Source: JAVBUZ01 sp031554725 (GTDB lineage Bacteria > Bacillota > Clostridia > Lachnospirales > Lachnospiraceae). Taken from it: DNA of 26,505 nt. Positions 8,493-16,143 of this stretch are shown here, piece by piece. The notes beneath the pieces were generated by a model that saw nothing but the letters and a program-made list of their open reading frames with translations, did no database searches and was not told where the DNA came from. Location: the NCBI GenBank assembly GCA_031554725.1, contig JAVBUZ010000048.1:1-26505 (forward strand), in the 5' to 3' direction. Each line of letters opens with the position of its first letter. Position 1 is the first letter of the stretch. The position numbers and the translations under genes are program-made.

Positions 8493-9217
8493 AACCTTCT
8501 CCCTTTTGGATTATTTACCCGTTTTGTTAATGGCGTTTTGAAGTTTTCCATTATCTCATAATCAGTTGCTGCCGCTACTGCCGATTGCCAATAGGTGGCA
8601 TATTTTCGTGTTAATAGGAGCTGTATTACTACCGCAATTCCAACAAGCACCTGTTCCCATAATTTCTGCTTAAGCAGTCCACCAGCTTCTACAATTGCTC
8701 CATAATTTATTACAAGTAAAAGTGTAAATATAAAACCGGTGGTCTCTATGATACCTCTTTTGGATGCTATCTTTTTTTCAACTCCATTTACATTCATTCC
8801 ACTGCAATAAAACGAAAAAATTGCATTGTTAATTATTATAGCTATTGCCGTGAGCGCATCTCCTCCTACAAGCATGGTAGCAATGCCTCCAAGTGCACCA
8901 ATTGCTGTATGGAAACACATGCGAAACCAAAACGCTATTATAATGTACTGTCTACGCATCTTATAATCCATTGGACATAAAAACATTATCTTGGGCAACC
9001 GCATAGAATGTAAGGACGCAGATAAGCCTATCCATACAGCAGGGATTGCAACCAAAAGACATTTTACATAGCCATGTCTTCCAAAACTAAGCCCCATCAT
9101 CAAAGGCACTATAATCATACAATATAGTAAGTACCATATCGCATTTAGCTTTCCATCTTCTTTTATATGTTCCCATCTATATGCTGAAAAGTAGTCTCTT
9201 ACAATTAACTCTAACAT
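8489..9217 (-). CDS. ABC transporter membrane protein of the YtrA-type operon
   Basis: A 242-residue integral membrane protein with about six hydrophobic segments, a plausible half-size permease. A short cytoplasmic N-terminus (LIVRDYFSAYRWEH) precedes the first helix, and the C-terminus is basic. It lies two bases after the stop of one ATPase gene and overlaps the GntR gene by four. It therefore most likely forms the membrane part of the transporter powered by the 9220-10065 ATPase. AAGGAG stands before the ATG at 9217. No substrate motif can be read. Confidence 0.75.
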   Translation of the reverse strand: MLELIVRDYFSAYRWEHIKEDGKLNAIWYLLYCMIIVPLMMGLSFGRHGYVKCLLVAIPAVWIGLSASLHSMRLPKIMFLCPMDYKMRRQYIIIAFWFRMCFHTAIGALGGIATMLVGGDALTAIAIIINNAIFSFYCSGMNVNGVEKKIASKRGIIETTGFIFTLLLVINYGAIVEAGGLLKQKLWEQVLVGIAVVIQLLLTRKYATYWQSAVAAATDYEIMENFKTPLTKRVNNPKGRRL

Positions 9218-9219
9218 AA

Positions 9220-10065
9220 CTATCTCCTTTTGGTTATAAAGTACATAAGTTCCTCAATGGATGGCATTGAAACCTTCAGTGTCCTATCGTAATCCATTGT
9301 CCTTCGATGTAGCACTAATGCCTTTGTACCATAAACACCTTCCTCAAAATGTATCACTCTGTCTTTCGGAAGTAGCTTTATCTTATAAGATTCCCCCGTT
9401 ACTATTCGATATTTCTCGCGTAGCTGTTCTACATCTCCTGAAAAAATAGACTTTCCCTTTTCTAAATACAGAATATAATCAGCAATACGATCTAAATCTT
9501 CTGTCAAATGTGTGGCAAGGATTACGCTTCTTGTTCCATCAGCAATAAACTCTTTAAGCACACAGAAGAACTCCTTACGAAACTCCAAATCAAAATTACC
9601 AGTAGGTTCATCAAGCACTAGCAGTCTTGCAGCATGTGAAATGGCAAAAGCTAATTGAAACTTTATTTTTTCACCTCGAGACAACCTTTTATATTTTCTA
9701 AATGGCTCGAGTCTAAAACGTGCTAAATACTGTTTTAGCATTTCATGGTCATAATTTCGGTAGTACGCCCCATAAAAGCTTCCATTTCTTTCCAATGTCA
9801 TTCCTGCATCAAACATTTCGTCTAGTAAAACAACGCCTGTCATTTCCCGAATTTCTCGTTCATATTGCTCATATGCTTTTCCAGCAATCATAACACTTCC
9901 GCTATCTGGCTTGTATAAGCCTAAAAGAGTATGCAAAAATGTTGTCTTGCCTGCACCATTAGGCCCAATAAGCCCCAATATATATCCTTCTGGTAGCTCT
10001 ATTGATACATTATCCATATGAAAAGCACCCAACTGCTTTGATACATCTTTAATCTCTACTAACAT
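9220..10065 (-). CDS. ABC transporter ATP-binding protein, first gene of the YtrA-type operon
   Basis: A 282-residue ABC ATPase with Walker A GPNGAGKTT, signature LSRGEKIKFQ, Walker B LLVLDEPTGNFD and H-loop ILATHLTED. The Q-loop region reads MTGVVLLDEMF with no obvious Gln. After the nucleotide-binding domain (~residues 1-210) there is a C-terminal extension of about 70 residues, YRIVTGESYKIKLLPKDRVI and onward, as in multidrug-type YtrB/BcrA relatives. The ATG at 10063-10065 has GGAGGT in ideal position. An upstream extension of 23 codons would run through the promoter and is rejected. This is the promoter-proximal gene of five overlapping or nearly abutting genes. Confidence 0.9.
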   Translation of the reverse strand: MLVEIKDVSKQLGAFHMDNVSIELPEGYILGLIGPNGAGKTTFLHTLLGLYKPDSGSVMIAGKAYEQYEREIREMTGVVLLDEMFDAGMTLERNGSFYGAYYRNYDHEMLKQYLARFRLEPFRKYKRLSRGEKIKFQLAFAISHAARLLVLDEPTGNFDLEFRKEFFCVLKEFIADGTRSVILATHLTEDLDRIADYILYLEKGKSIFSGDVEQLREKYRIVTGESYKIKLLPKDRVIHFEEGVYGTKALVLHRRTMDYDRTLKVSMPSIEELMYFITKRR

Positions 10066-10082
10066 TTTGTACCTCCACCCTA

Positions 10083-10099
10083 TGTACACGAACTGTACA
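10083..10099. promoter_or_regulatory. Probable YtrA-type operator
   Basis: TGTACA, five bases, TGTACA forms a perfect inverted (and direct) repeat between the -10 box and the first gene's ribosome site. Related TGTATATA and GTGTATATA tracts continue into the promoter. A GntR regulator of the YtrA type encoded in the operon is the natural ligand, which is inference. Confidence 0.5.
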
Positions 10100-10105
10100 T
10101 ATACA

Positions 10106-10134
10106 TATATACACCATATATACAACCTTGTCAA
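10106..10134 (-). promoter_or_regulatory. Sigma-A-type promoter of the YtrA-type operon
   Basis: Minus-strand TTGACA (10129-10134, perfect consensus), a 17-base spacer and TATATA (10106-10111). The predicted start site falls at or just before the TGTACA repeats, so a bound repressor would block initiation or early elongation. Confidence 0.75.
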
Positions 10135-10226
10135 TTATTTTCATGCAAATGTTATGTACTAGTTTCCTAATTGATGGCCCTTAATATAATATTATTAATA
10201 ATTATGCCTTTCATAGGAGAAATCAA

Positions 10227-10661
10227 ATGGACAATTTTAATCAAAACGATTTCATAGAATTTCAACGTAGAAACCCTCCACCACCTCCACCTAGGAATCC
10301 TCCGCCGCCTCCACCTAGGAATCCTCCGCCACCTCCTCCACGTAATCCACTCTCACCGCCACCATTTCCAGGAGACGGGAGACCAAGTCCCGGCTTTGGT
10401 CCAGGTCCAGGTGGTCCTCCGCGTTCAGGTCCTCCGAATTATATTCCCTCTAGACAAATTGCTCCGCTTCGTGTCGATTCCGCTTCCATTAGAAACTGTA
10501 TGAGAAGTTTTACCTACATTTGGTTACGCAATGGAGATGAGTTTTGGATGTTTCCTATTCAGCTAAGCCGTAATAGTATATCAGGCTTTCGTTGGAACCG
10601 CTTTGGATGGAGCTTCTTTGGTGTATCATTAAACCAAATCGATGCTTTTATGTGCGTATAA
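10227..10661 (+). CDS. Proline-rich repeat protein with conserved aromatic C-terminal domain
   Basis: The only plus-strand gene. It encodes 144 residues: a short Asn-rich start, then three near-exact copies of RNPPPPPP (residues ~15-38), then a Pro/Gly-rich linker (FGPGPGGPPRSGPPN). The C-terminal ~57 residues form a compact Trp/Phe-rich domain (RNCMRSFTYIWLRNGDEFWM, then SGFRWNRFGWSFFGVSLNQI). From memory, similar TYIWLRNG..FW..GxRW domains end small proteins of many clostridia, sometimes with collagen-like or proline-rich N-terminal parts. I know of no assigned function; a surface or spore-coat role is a guess. No signal peptide is visible. AGGAGA stands six bases before the ATG. A TATAAT at 10185-10190 could be a -10 box, but no good -35 accompanies it. 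Confidence 0.85.
   Translation: MDNFNQNDFIEFQRRNPPPPPPRNPPPPPPRNPPPPPPRNPLSPPPFPGDGRPSPGFGPGPGGPPRSGPPNYIPSRQIAPLRVDSASIRNCMRSFTYIWLRNGDEFWMFPIQLSRNSISGFRWNRFGWSFFGVSLNQIDAFMCV
10273..10344 (+). repeat. Three tandem 24-bp units encoding RNPPPPPP
   Basis: Three consecutive 24-base units (each starting AGA/AGG AAC/AAT) code for the same octapeptide, with synonymous changes between CCA, CCT and CCG. A partial fourth unit (CGT AAT CC) follows. Such arrays may change copy number by slippage. Confidence 0.85.
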
Positions 10662-10695
10662 ATTTTGTATTAGAGCAAGCAAATTTTAAATCTTA

Positions 10696-10750
10696 AAATA
10701 GCATTCCTTAAAAGCAGAGTAAAAAATGTCCGCTAGAAGGAATGCTATTT
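10696..10750. terminator. Long hairpin between convergent genes
   Basis: A perfect 14-bp inverted repeat (AAATAGCATTCCTT and AAGGAATGCTATTT) flanks a 27-base loop, which has an AGC/GCT pairing within it. It lies between the stops of the plus-strand proline-rich gene and the minus-strand adaptor gene, so it can serve both. The U-tracts are short in each direction, so efficiency is uncertain. Confidence 0.7.
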
Positions 10751-10796
10751 ATGTGATTACAAATTCATATTTTCTTTTTCAATACTAATTACTACA

Positions 10797-12158
10797 TTAA
10801 TCTAATACCCGTACAATAGAGCCTTCATATATATCCTTCGTACTGGTTTTAATTATTTGATAAAAAGAATTAATTACCGTACTTTCAATTGCTACTGCTG
10901 TATCATTTCTATCCAGGACTTTGACATTTATCCTTCGAACTCGCCACTCTAGACCCATAATTCCTTCTTGCTGTTCCACAATATATACATATTTTAATCC
11001 ATTTCCATCTTCGAGTAGTGATTCTGCTGCTATACAGTTTTCGAAAATATCTGATTGCTTTGTTATGCTAAGCTTTACATTCTGACCAATCTTAATCTCT
11101 TCATTCTCCACGCGCATTCTTACTGTGACATCATTTATGCCAGTTTTTATATACTCTACCTTTGAAGAATCAGAGATAACGGTTCCGCTAGCTAGCGTAC
11201 ATTCTAGTTTAAACTCATCTCCCATTACCACATAGCTACCATCATCTTTGCTTAAAACAGCATCCACAATTCGTTCCCCATTGTCAAAGGCATAGGTAAG
11301 GCATGGGCTGTCCGTGGTCCGGTCGCCTGTTGTTATACGCTGCTCCATAATCCGTCCTGTGTTTGGAGCATAAATCCATCCTGCATTTTCTAAAACTTCC
11401 TTTAGTTCCTCTATTACTTTCTGCTGATACTCTTTTTCAAGCTGATACACCTCTTTGGCTGCTGTATATGTTTCTTTTGCTGTATTTTCCGCATCCTCTA
11501 TTGCTCTTTGAGATGCCGTAAGTGCTGCTTCCTTTGCTAGTAACGCATTCTCTACAGCATGATTACACTCTAGCACTGCTTGCTTTAGCTGTGATAGTTT
11601 AGAATCGGCTGCATCTCCACTACTAACCGCTCCTTCACTTATGTACTTCCCATATTCGCTAAGTTCATCTTGCGCTTTTTTCAGGTTGTCTCTTGCCCTA
11701 TTAATTTTCAGGTCTGCATCTCGAAGAACGGTCTCATTATCCTCTTTTGCACGAGCAAGTGCCAGTTGTTTCTTTTTCTTTTCATTATTGCTTGTCTTGT
11801 TATTTTCCGCTTGCTGAATCTCTGTCTTTTTCATTTCTAGTTCTTTTTTCTCTATTAAATCCTTTAGGTCATCTACATCGATCTGAAATAATGGATCCCC
11901 ACATTCAAAAAAATCGCCACTTCGTACCATGACAGTAGCTATTCGTAACCCTTCTTCTACATAAATTCCATATTCATTTCCTTGCTTTACCATGCCATTT
12001 GCCTTGATTTCATGTGAAATACTTCTTCGCTCAGGCTTGATCACTGTAACTTTAGAAAGTCCTGAAGTATAAATTCCTTTTGCTACAATCGTACAAACAG
12101 CCATAAATCCTAGAAAAATTCCGAAGCTTATAATTGCAATACGTCTCTTTTTCGTCAT
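10797..12158 (-). CDS. HlyD/MFP-type membrane fusion (periplasmic adaptor-like) protein
   Basis: A 453-residue protein anchored by one N-terminal helix (residues ~7-29). Two half-lipoyl segments (YGIYVEEGLRIATVMVRSGD and WIYAPNTGRIMEQRITTGDR) flank a coiled-coil hairpin of about 160 residues rich in Lys, Glu and Ala. Beta-barrel and membrane-proximal domains follow. This is the standard adaptor layout of RND/MacB-type exporters. In Gram-positive bacteria such proteins (YknX-like) normally sit beside MacB-type ATPase/permease genes, but none is here: it ends an operon of importer-type genes. The ATG at 12156-12158 lies nine bases after AAGGA; a GTG six bases earlier is too close to that site. 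It starts 13 bases after the upstream stop. Confidence 0.87.
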   Translation of the reverse strand: MTKKRRIAIISFGIFLGFMAVCTIVAKGIYTSGLSKVTVIKPERRSISHEIKANGMVKQGNEYGIYVEEGLRIATVMVRSGDFFECGDPLFQIDVDDLKDLIEKKELEMKKTEIQQAENNKTSNNEKKKKQLALARAKEDNETVLRDADLKINRARDNLKKAQDELSEYGKYISEGAVSSGDAADSKLSQLKQAVLECNHAVENALLAKEAALTASQRAIEDAENTAKETYTAAKEVYQLEKEYQQKVIEELKEVLENAGWIYAPNTGRIMEQRITTGDRTTDSPCLTYAFDNGERIVDAVLSKDDGSYVVMGDEFKLECTLASGTVISDSSKVEYIKTGINDVTVRMRVENEEIKIGQNVKLSITKQSDIFENCIAAESLLEDGNGLKYVYIVEQQEGIMGLEWRVRRINVKVLDRNDTAVAIESTVINSFYQIIKTSTKDIYEGSIVRVLD

Positions 12159-12171
12159 AAACACCGTTCCT

Positions 12172-13023
12172 TTAACCCTTTAATGTAGAAAACATAATCC
12201 CCTTTTCTAATGAATCCTTAAAAATAACAAACACAAAAATAGATACGACTAATACTAGTACCGAGGCCGCACATGCTTTTCCTGCCAAGGATGCACCAAT
12301 TTCTGGCAAATATAAGGATAGGGGCCATAGGGATTTGTCTTCTAAAAATGCTAGCGGTTCTTCCATCATGTTCCAGCATTCCAAGAATCCTAGAACAAAG
12401 GTAGCAAAAATACAACTTTGCGCAATGGGAAGTCCTATTTTAATGGCCGCCTGAAACTCTCCTGCTCCGTCAATCCTAGCTGCCTCCAAAAGTTCCTTGG
12501 GGATTCCTGAAAATCCACGATACATTAAAAACACCGGAAAGGTTGAGAATATCGCAGGCAAGATAACAGCCGCCTGAGTATTATAAAGGTTCATTGCATC
12601 AAGAACTAAATACTTAGAAAGCATGGTTACTTGAAAAGGTAATAGCATAAGAATAATGTATACCGAAAAAAGCTGTTTTTTTCCCTTAAATTCATATACT
12701 GCAAAGGCCCAAGCACTTGGCACTCCAATGAAAAGCTGTCCACCTAAAATACATGCTGTTATCTTTATAGAATTCCAAAATAACACCAAGTATTGTGGGG
12801 TATAAAATAAAAGTTCTTTGTAATGCTGCAAGGTTGGATAATCTGGTATCCACTTCCATTTTATGTACCCTGTAGTATTTTGAAGTACAGGCTTCATTCG
12901 GCCCACCCACTCTATATCATCTGCAATGGAACCACACAAAAGAATCAGAACTGGCATACAAAATAAAATCCCAACCCCTACAACCAAAAGCCACAGAAGC
13001 CCTTTATATATTTTTTTCATCAT
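12172..13023 (-). CDS. ABC permease, MalG/UgpE type (carbohydrate importer family)
   Basis: A 283-residue permease with about six membrane helices. It carries the cytoplasmic EAA motif that docks the ATPase (LLEAARIDGAGEFQAAIKIG, followed by LPIAQ) and family phrases such as LPFQVTMLSKYLVL. The start was chosen at 13021-13023, where ATGATGA overlaps the stop of the upstream permease by four bases. An ATG 21 bases further upstream is in frame but unlikely. No ATPase gene is present, so a shared MsmX-like ATPase elsewhere would be needed, as is common for clostridial sugar importers. Confidence 0.9.
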   Translation of the reverse strand: MMKKIYKGLLWLLVVGVGILFCMPVLILLCGSIADDIEWVGRMKPVLQNTTGYIKWKWIPDYPTLQHYKELLFYTPQYLVLFWNSIKITACILGGQLFIGVPSAWAFAVYEFKGKKQLFSVYIILMLLPFQVTMLSKYLVLDAMNLYNTQAAVILPAIFSTFPVFLMYRGFSGIPKELLEAARIDGAGEFQAAIKIGLPIAQSCIFATFVLGFLECWNMMEEPLAFLEDKSLWPLSLYLPEIGASLAGKACAASVLVLVVSIFVFVIFKDSLEKGIMFSTLKG

Positions 13024-13886
13024 ATGGTCTCTTCCTTGTCCCAAATCCTTTTTAGTAGTAGGCTGATGCTTCCTAATACAATTGCCGCTAGTACCGCACC
13101 TGCCGCTAATTTATCCATATCCAAATTGGTGTACCAGTTATTAAATACATGCTGCAAAAGGTATATCTTTTGCTGTGGATATGCTCCACTTACTAAGTAG
13201 GCTTCTCGGAACACCTTAAAGGAGTTTAAAAGCGATAAGATGGTGATGGTATAAACATTTCCCTTTAGATTGGGAAGTACAATTCGAAAAAAACATTTTA
13301 TTTTTCCAGCCCCATCTACCTTAGCCGCTTCTACAATATCCCCCGAAATACCTTTTAGTCCTGCTAACCAAAGTACCACCGTATAGCCTAGGTTTCTCCA
13401 AATATAGCTTCCTACTAAAATAGCAAAAGCACTGTTTTCTCCCATAAAATCCACATGACTACTAAGCCACATGTTTAGAAAGCCTTGTTTACAAAATAGC
13501 ATCCTCCATACTAATACCACAGTTGCCGTGGGCATAGCCATCGGCGCTAAATATAAGAACTTATATTTTTCCCAGTTACTGACATTATCTAAAATAACTG
13601 CAACTAAAAGACCTAAAAGTAAAAGTAAAGGCAAGCACACAAGCACAAATCTTATGGTATTCATGACCGCTAAATGAAAAGCACTGTTTGTAAAAACTGT
13701 CAGATAGTTCTTTATTCCAACAAACTTACCAGATATGGCTGTAAAAAAAGAACGTCTTACCACATCAACAAAGGGAATTAAAACAAATATACTTACCCCC
13801 AAAAGGCCAGGTAACAAGAATACATATTTTGCAAGGTTTCTTTGTCCAAACTTACTCTGCAAGATATAGCTGCATTTTTTTCTCAA
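13020..13886 (-). CDS. ABC permease, MalF/UgpA type (carbohydrate importer family)
   Basis: A permease of up to 288 residues with six predicted helices. It contains the EAA motif (IVEAAKVDGAGKIKCFFRIV, followed by LPNLK) and the MalF-like opening YVFLLPGLLGVSIFVLIPF. It pairs with the MalG-type subunit immediately downstream. The assigned start is a TTG at 13884-13886, lying 35 bases inside the end of the lipoprotein gene. GAGG is close upstream, with tight spacing, so the exact start is uncertain; a TTG eight codons later is an alternative. Tight overlap on both sides indicates translational coupling with the lipoprotein and the second permease. Confidence 0.88.
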   Translation of the reverse strand: MRKKCSYILQSKFGQRNLAKYVFLLPGLLGVSIFVLIPFVDVVRRSFFTAISGKFVGIKNYLTVFTNSAFHLAVMNTIRFVLVCLPLLLLLGLLVAVILDNVSNWEKYKFLYLAPMAMPTATVVLVWRMLFCKQGFLNMWLSSHVDFMGENSAFAILVGSYIWRNLGYTVVLWLAGLKGISGDIVEAAKVDGAGKIKCFFRIVLPNLKGNVYTITILSLLNSFKVFREAYLVSGAYPQQKIYLLQHVFNNWYTNLDMDKLAAGAVLAAIVLGSISLLLKRIWDKEETI

Positions 13887-16071
13887 TGTCCTCTACTGCC
13901 CTTTCTACGGTTATTTCTCCTGTCAGCGCTTTTTCTCCTATTTCCATCACAGTTTCATATATTCTATTGTCACAATAGCTGGCCTTGTTCACGCTCTCTA
14001 TCATAGAAGTTAGTTTTTTAAATTCTTTAGACGTAGGCCAATATACCTTAACTTCTTCCTCTATACCATCTGCATTTGGTATTTTCCAATATGAATAGCA
14101 GGTTCTTCCCGGCTCTGGATTCTGTAGCTTAGCATAGTATGCTTCTATATTTGTAGGAAATCCTCCTAATTCTGTCTTTTCTTGAAACCTTTTAGACATT
14201 ATAAATGTTACAAATGTACTTGCTTCCTCTTTCATATTAGATGCATCATTTATTGCCAATAAAGTAGACGGTAGAAAAACATTTTTTTCCAATCCCGGCA
14301 TCATAATATAAGTATTATTTTTAAAGTTTAAATTCGCAAAAAGAAATGCCAAATATCCCATATTTCCGTTTAAAACATCTGCATAATATGGTTGGTGCTC
14401 ATAATCCATCGCTGTTATCGCTGTACTGTAAAAGCCTAATGTATTATATTTTTCAATTAACACACTTTCACCGTATCCACCACCCCCTCTATACCAGCCG
14501 TCCCATGCCCAGCCTTCCATCTGACAGTCATAAATTCTTTTTGCTTGGGTTAAATACTCTGTAATTGCCTCTCTATCCAGGGTCTCATCCTCCCTTATCC
14601 ATGCTCCCTGGGAAGACTGTGATAAAATGCGAAGTAACTCCTGTACCTCGTAAAACTTAAAAATGGCGCCTTCCATTTGTTCCTTTCTTTTTGCTTCCAC
14701 CGCATCTGCTAGCCTAGTCAAAGTTGTCAGATTTTCTATTTCCCCTTCTGCCCCTCCTAATAAGGGAATACCGATCGTAGCAGGTACCATGTATAAATGT
14801 TCGCCCTCTTTCACGGCGTCAATTATATTAGGAAAATAGGTTTCTTCTGAATCTTTCAAAAGCTGATTTAAATCCATAAGAACGCCTTTTTCCACATAAG
14901 AATCATATGGAAGATAATCCATGAGTAATATATCTGGGCCTTTACCCGCCGCAATCTGGGTACTTAGATTTTTCAAAGCATCATTTACAGTAATTCCATC
15001 TTCTCCTGTTACCCCAACTTCAAATTTTACATAAACTTCCGGATGTTCACCCTTAAATGCAGTAATTGCCTGCATCACATAGGGATCCACATACATTCCA
15101 TATATTCGAAGCATATTTTCTGGCACGGACGCAATACCCGGGTCATAGGTATACTTCTTCAAGCTTCCATCAGAGTATAGAATTAAAAAGATATTTTCCT
15201 CTTCCACTTTAAGCTTAACCATTCCAGTGAATTTATTATCAAAATCGCTTATACCACATATAGAACCGTCAATAATTAGTTCTGCATTCTTTTCATAAAG
15301 TACATGTCTATATAGTCCTTTTTTTGTAAGAAGATAAAGCTCCCCCTTTTCTTCTCCCGGATATATAAGAATATTACTTCCATCTATACTAGTTATAAGA
15401 CTTCCTGTTAGTATTTTGTTCAACACCTTATCCTGATTCTTAAGCTCTTGTTTTTTTAAATCATAAATGTATATTCCCTCATAGCTAGCTATATAAAGAT
15501 TATCTCCATCAGAAGCTCCATAAGTTGCAATTCCTTGAATCTCGAATAGAAATGTACTTTCTCCTGTTTGAGGCTCTATTCTACACACCTTCGTATCCTT
15601 TATAATATAGAAATACCCATCATTTCCATAAAAGCTATAGCAGATGCTATCCGTTGGTACTTCTGCAAGTGTAAGCCTATCCCCACTACTTAAAGCTATG
15701 TATTGGCTAAACCCTTCCTCTGTGCACTGTGATACTAATCTGTCCCACTGAGGTGTTATTGATACGTTTAGAATGGTACTTCTATAGCTTGGCGCCCACT
15801 TTGGTAGCTTATAATTTCGTTCAAAGCTCTCTCCTTGGTCTAGCGACATAAGGTCAGCGCCTTCTTTACTAACAATATATAGTCCATTTTCGCCCATTAT
15901 TAGTTGCGAATATTTGGGGGTATCCTCTCCAGCTTCTTTTATTTCCTGTTCCACATATCTCCCCATTGTAGATTCATTTGTAGTTATTATATCCCCATTG
16001 TCCTTGCCACATGCCGAAGCAAAGACAATAGTGAATAATACTGTCATAATAATTTTTCTACTCTTTTCCAA
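13852..16071 (-). CDS. Propeller-like plus solute-binding lipoprotein of the sigma-linked ABC system
   Basis: A 739-residue lipoprotein (lipobox ASAC, Cys21). Residues ~45-330 are strand-rich with repeated patterns (GENGLYIVSKEGADL, GNDGYFYIIKDTKVCRIEPQ, GDNLYIASYEGIYIYDL), as in a beta-propeller. Residues ~335-739 resemble a family 1 solute-binding protein (YVDPYVMQAITAFKGEHPEV, GPDILLMDYLPYDSYVEKGV, FVTFIMSKRFQEKTELGGFP). It is a divergent homologue of the 119-2416 lipoprotein, with the same domain order. The start is a TTG at 16069-16071, with AAGGGG nine bases upstream; no ATG in the signal-peptide region is better placed. It lies 72 bases after the putative anti-sigma gene and overlaps the first permease gene by 35 bases. 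The ligand is unknown. Confidence 0.87.
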   Translation of the reverse strand: MEKSRKIIMTVLFTIVFASACGKDNGDIITTNESTMGRYVEQEIKEAGEDTPKYSQLIMGENGLYIVSKEGADLMSLDQGESFERNYKLPKWAPSYRSTILNVSITPQWDRLVSQCTEEGFSQYIALSSGDRLTLAEVPTDSICYSFYGNDGYFYIIKDTKVCRIEPQTGESTFLFEIQGIATYGASDGDNLYIASYEGIYIYDLKKQELKNQDKVLNKILTGSLITSIDGSNILIYPGEEKGELYLLTKKGLYRHVLYEKNAELIIDGSICGISDFDNKFTGMVKLKVEEENIFLILYSDGSLKKYTYDPGIASVPENMLRIYGMYVDPYVMQAITAFKGEHPEVYVKFEVGVTGEDGITVNDALKNLSTQIAAGKGPDILLMDYLPYDSYVEKGVLMDLNQLLKDSEETYFPNIIDAVKEGEHLYMVPATIGIPLLGGAEGEIENLTTLTRLADAVEAKRKEQMEGAIFKFYEVQELLRILSQSSQGAWIREDETLDREAITEYLTQAKRIYDCQMEGWAWDGWYRGGGGYGESVLIEKYNTLGFYSTAITAMDYEHQPYYADVLNGNMGYLAFLFANLNFKNNTYIMMPGLEKNVFLPSTLLAINDASNMKEEASTFVTFIMSKRFQEKTELGGFPTNIEAYYAKLQNPEPGRTCYSYWKIPNADGIEEEVKVYWPTSKEFKKLTSMIESVNKASYCDNRIYETVMEIGEKALTGEITVERAVEDIEKKMQLYLAE

Positions 16072-16143
16072 TTTTATTGTCCCCTTAACATTTACTTTTC
16101 AAGGCTATAGCCCTTCTGAACATCGACAGCTTTCCATAAATAG

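Noticed and set aside
10171..10190. TTGATG and TATAAT upstream of the proline-rich gene
   Set aside because: They are only eight bases apart, so they cannot form one sigma-A promoter; only the -10 element may be real.
10273..10344. Short tandem repeats resembling a CRISPR or intergenic repeat
   Set aside because: They are 24-base coding units giving RNPPPPPP within a gene that has a good ribosome site.
12218..12415. Minus-strand open frame within the MalG-type permease gene
   Set aside because: It overlaps out of frame a permease with an intact EAA motif; no independent start signal.
16072..16143. Gap between anti-sigma and lipoprotein genes as a separate promoter or broken operon
   Set aside because: No convincing promoter or terminator is seen in the 72 bases, so co-transcription remains the simpler view, though not proven.
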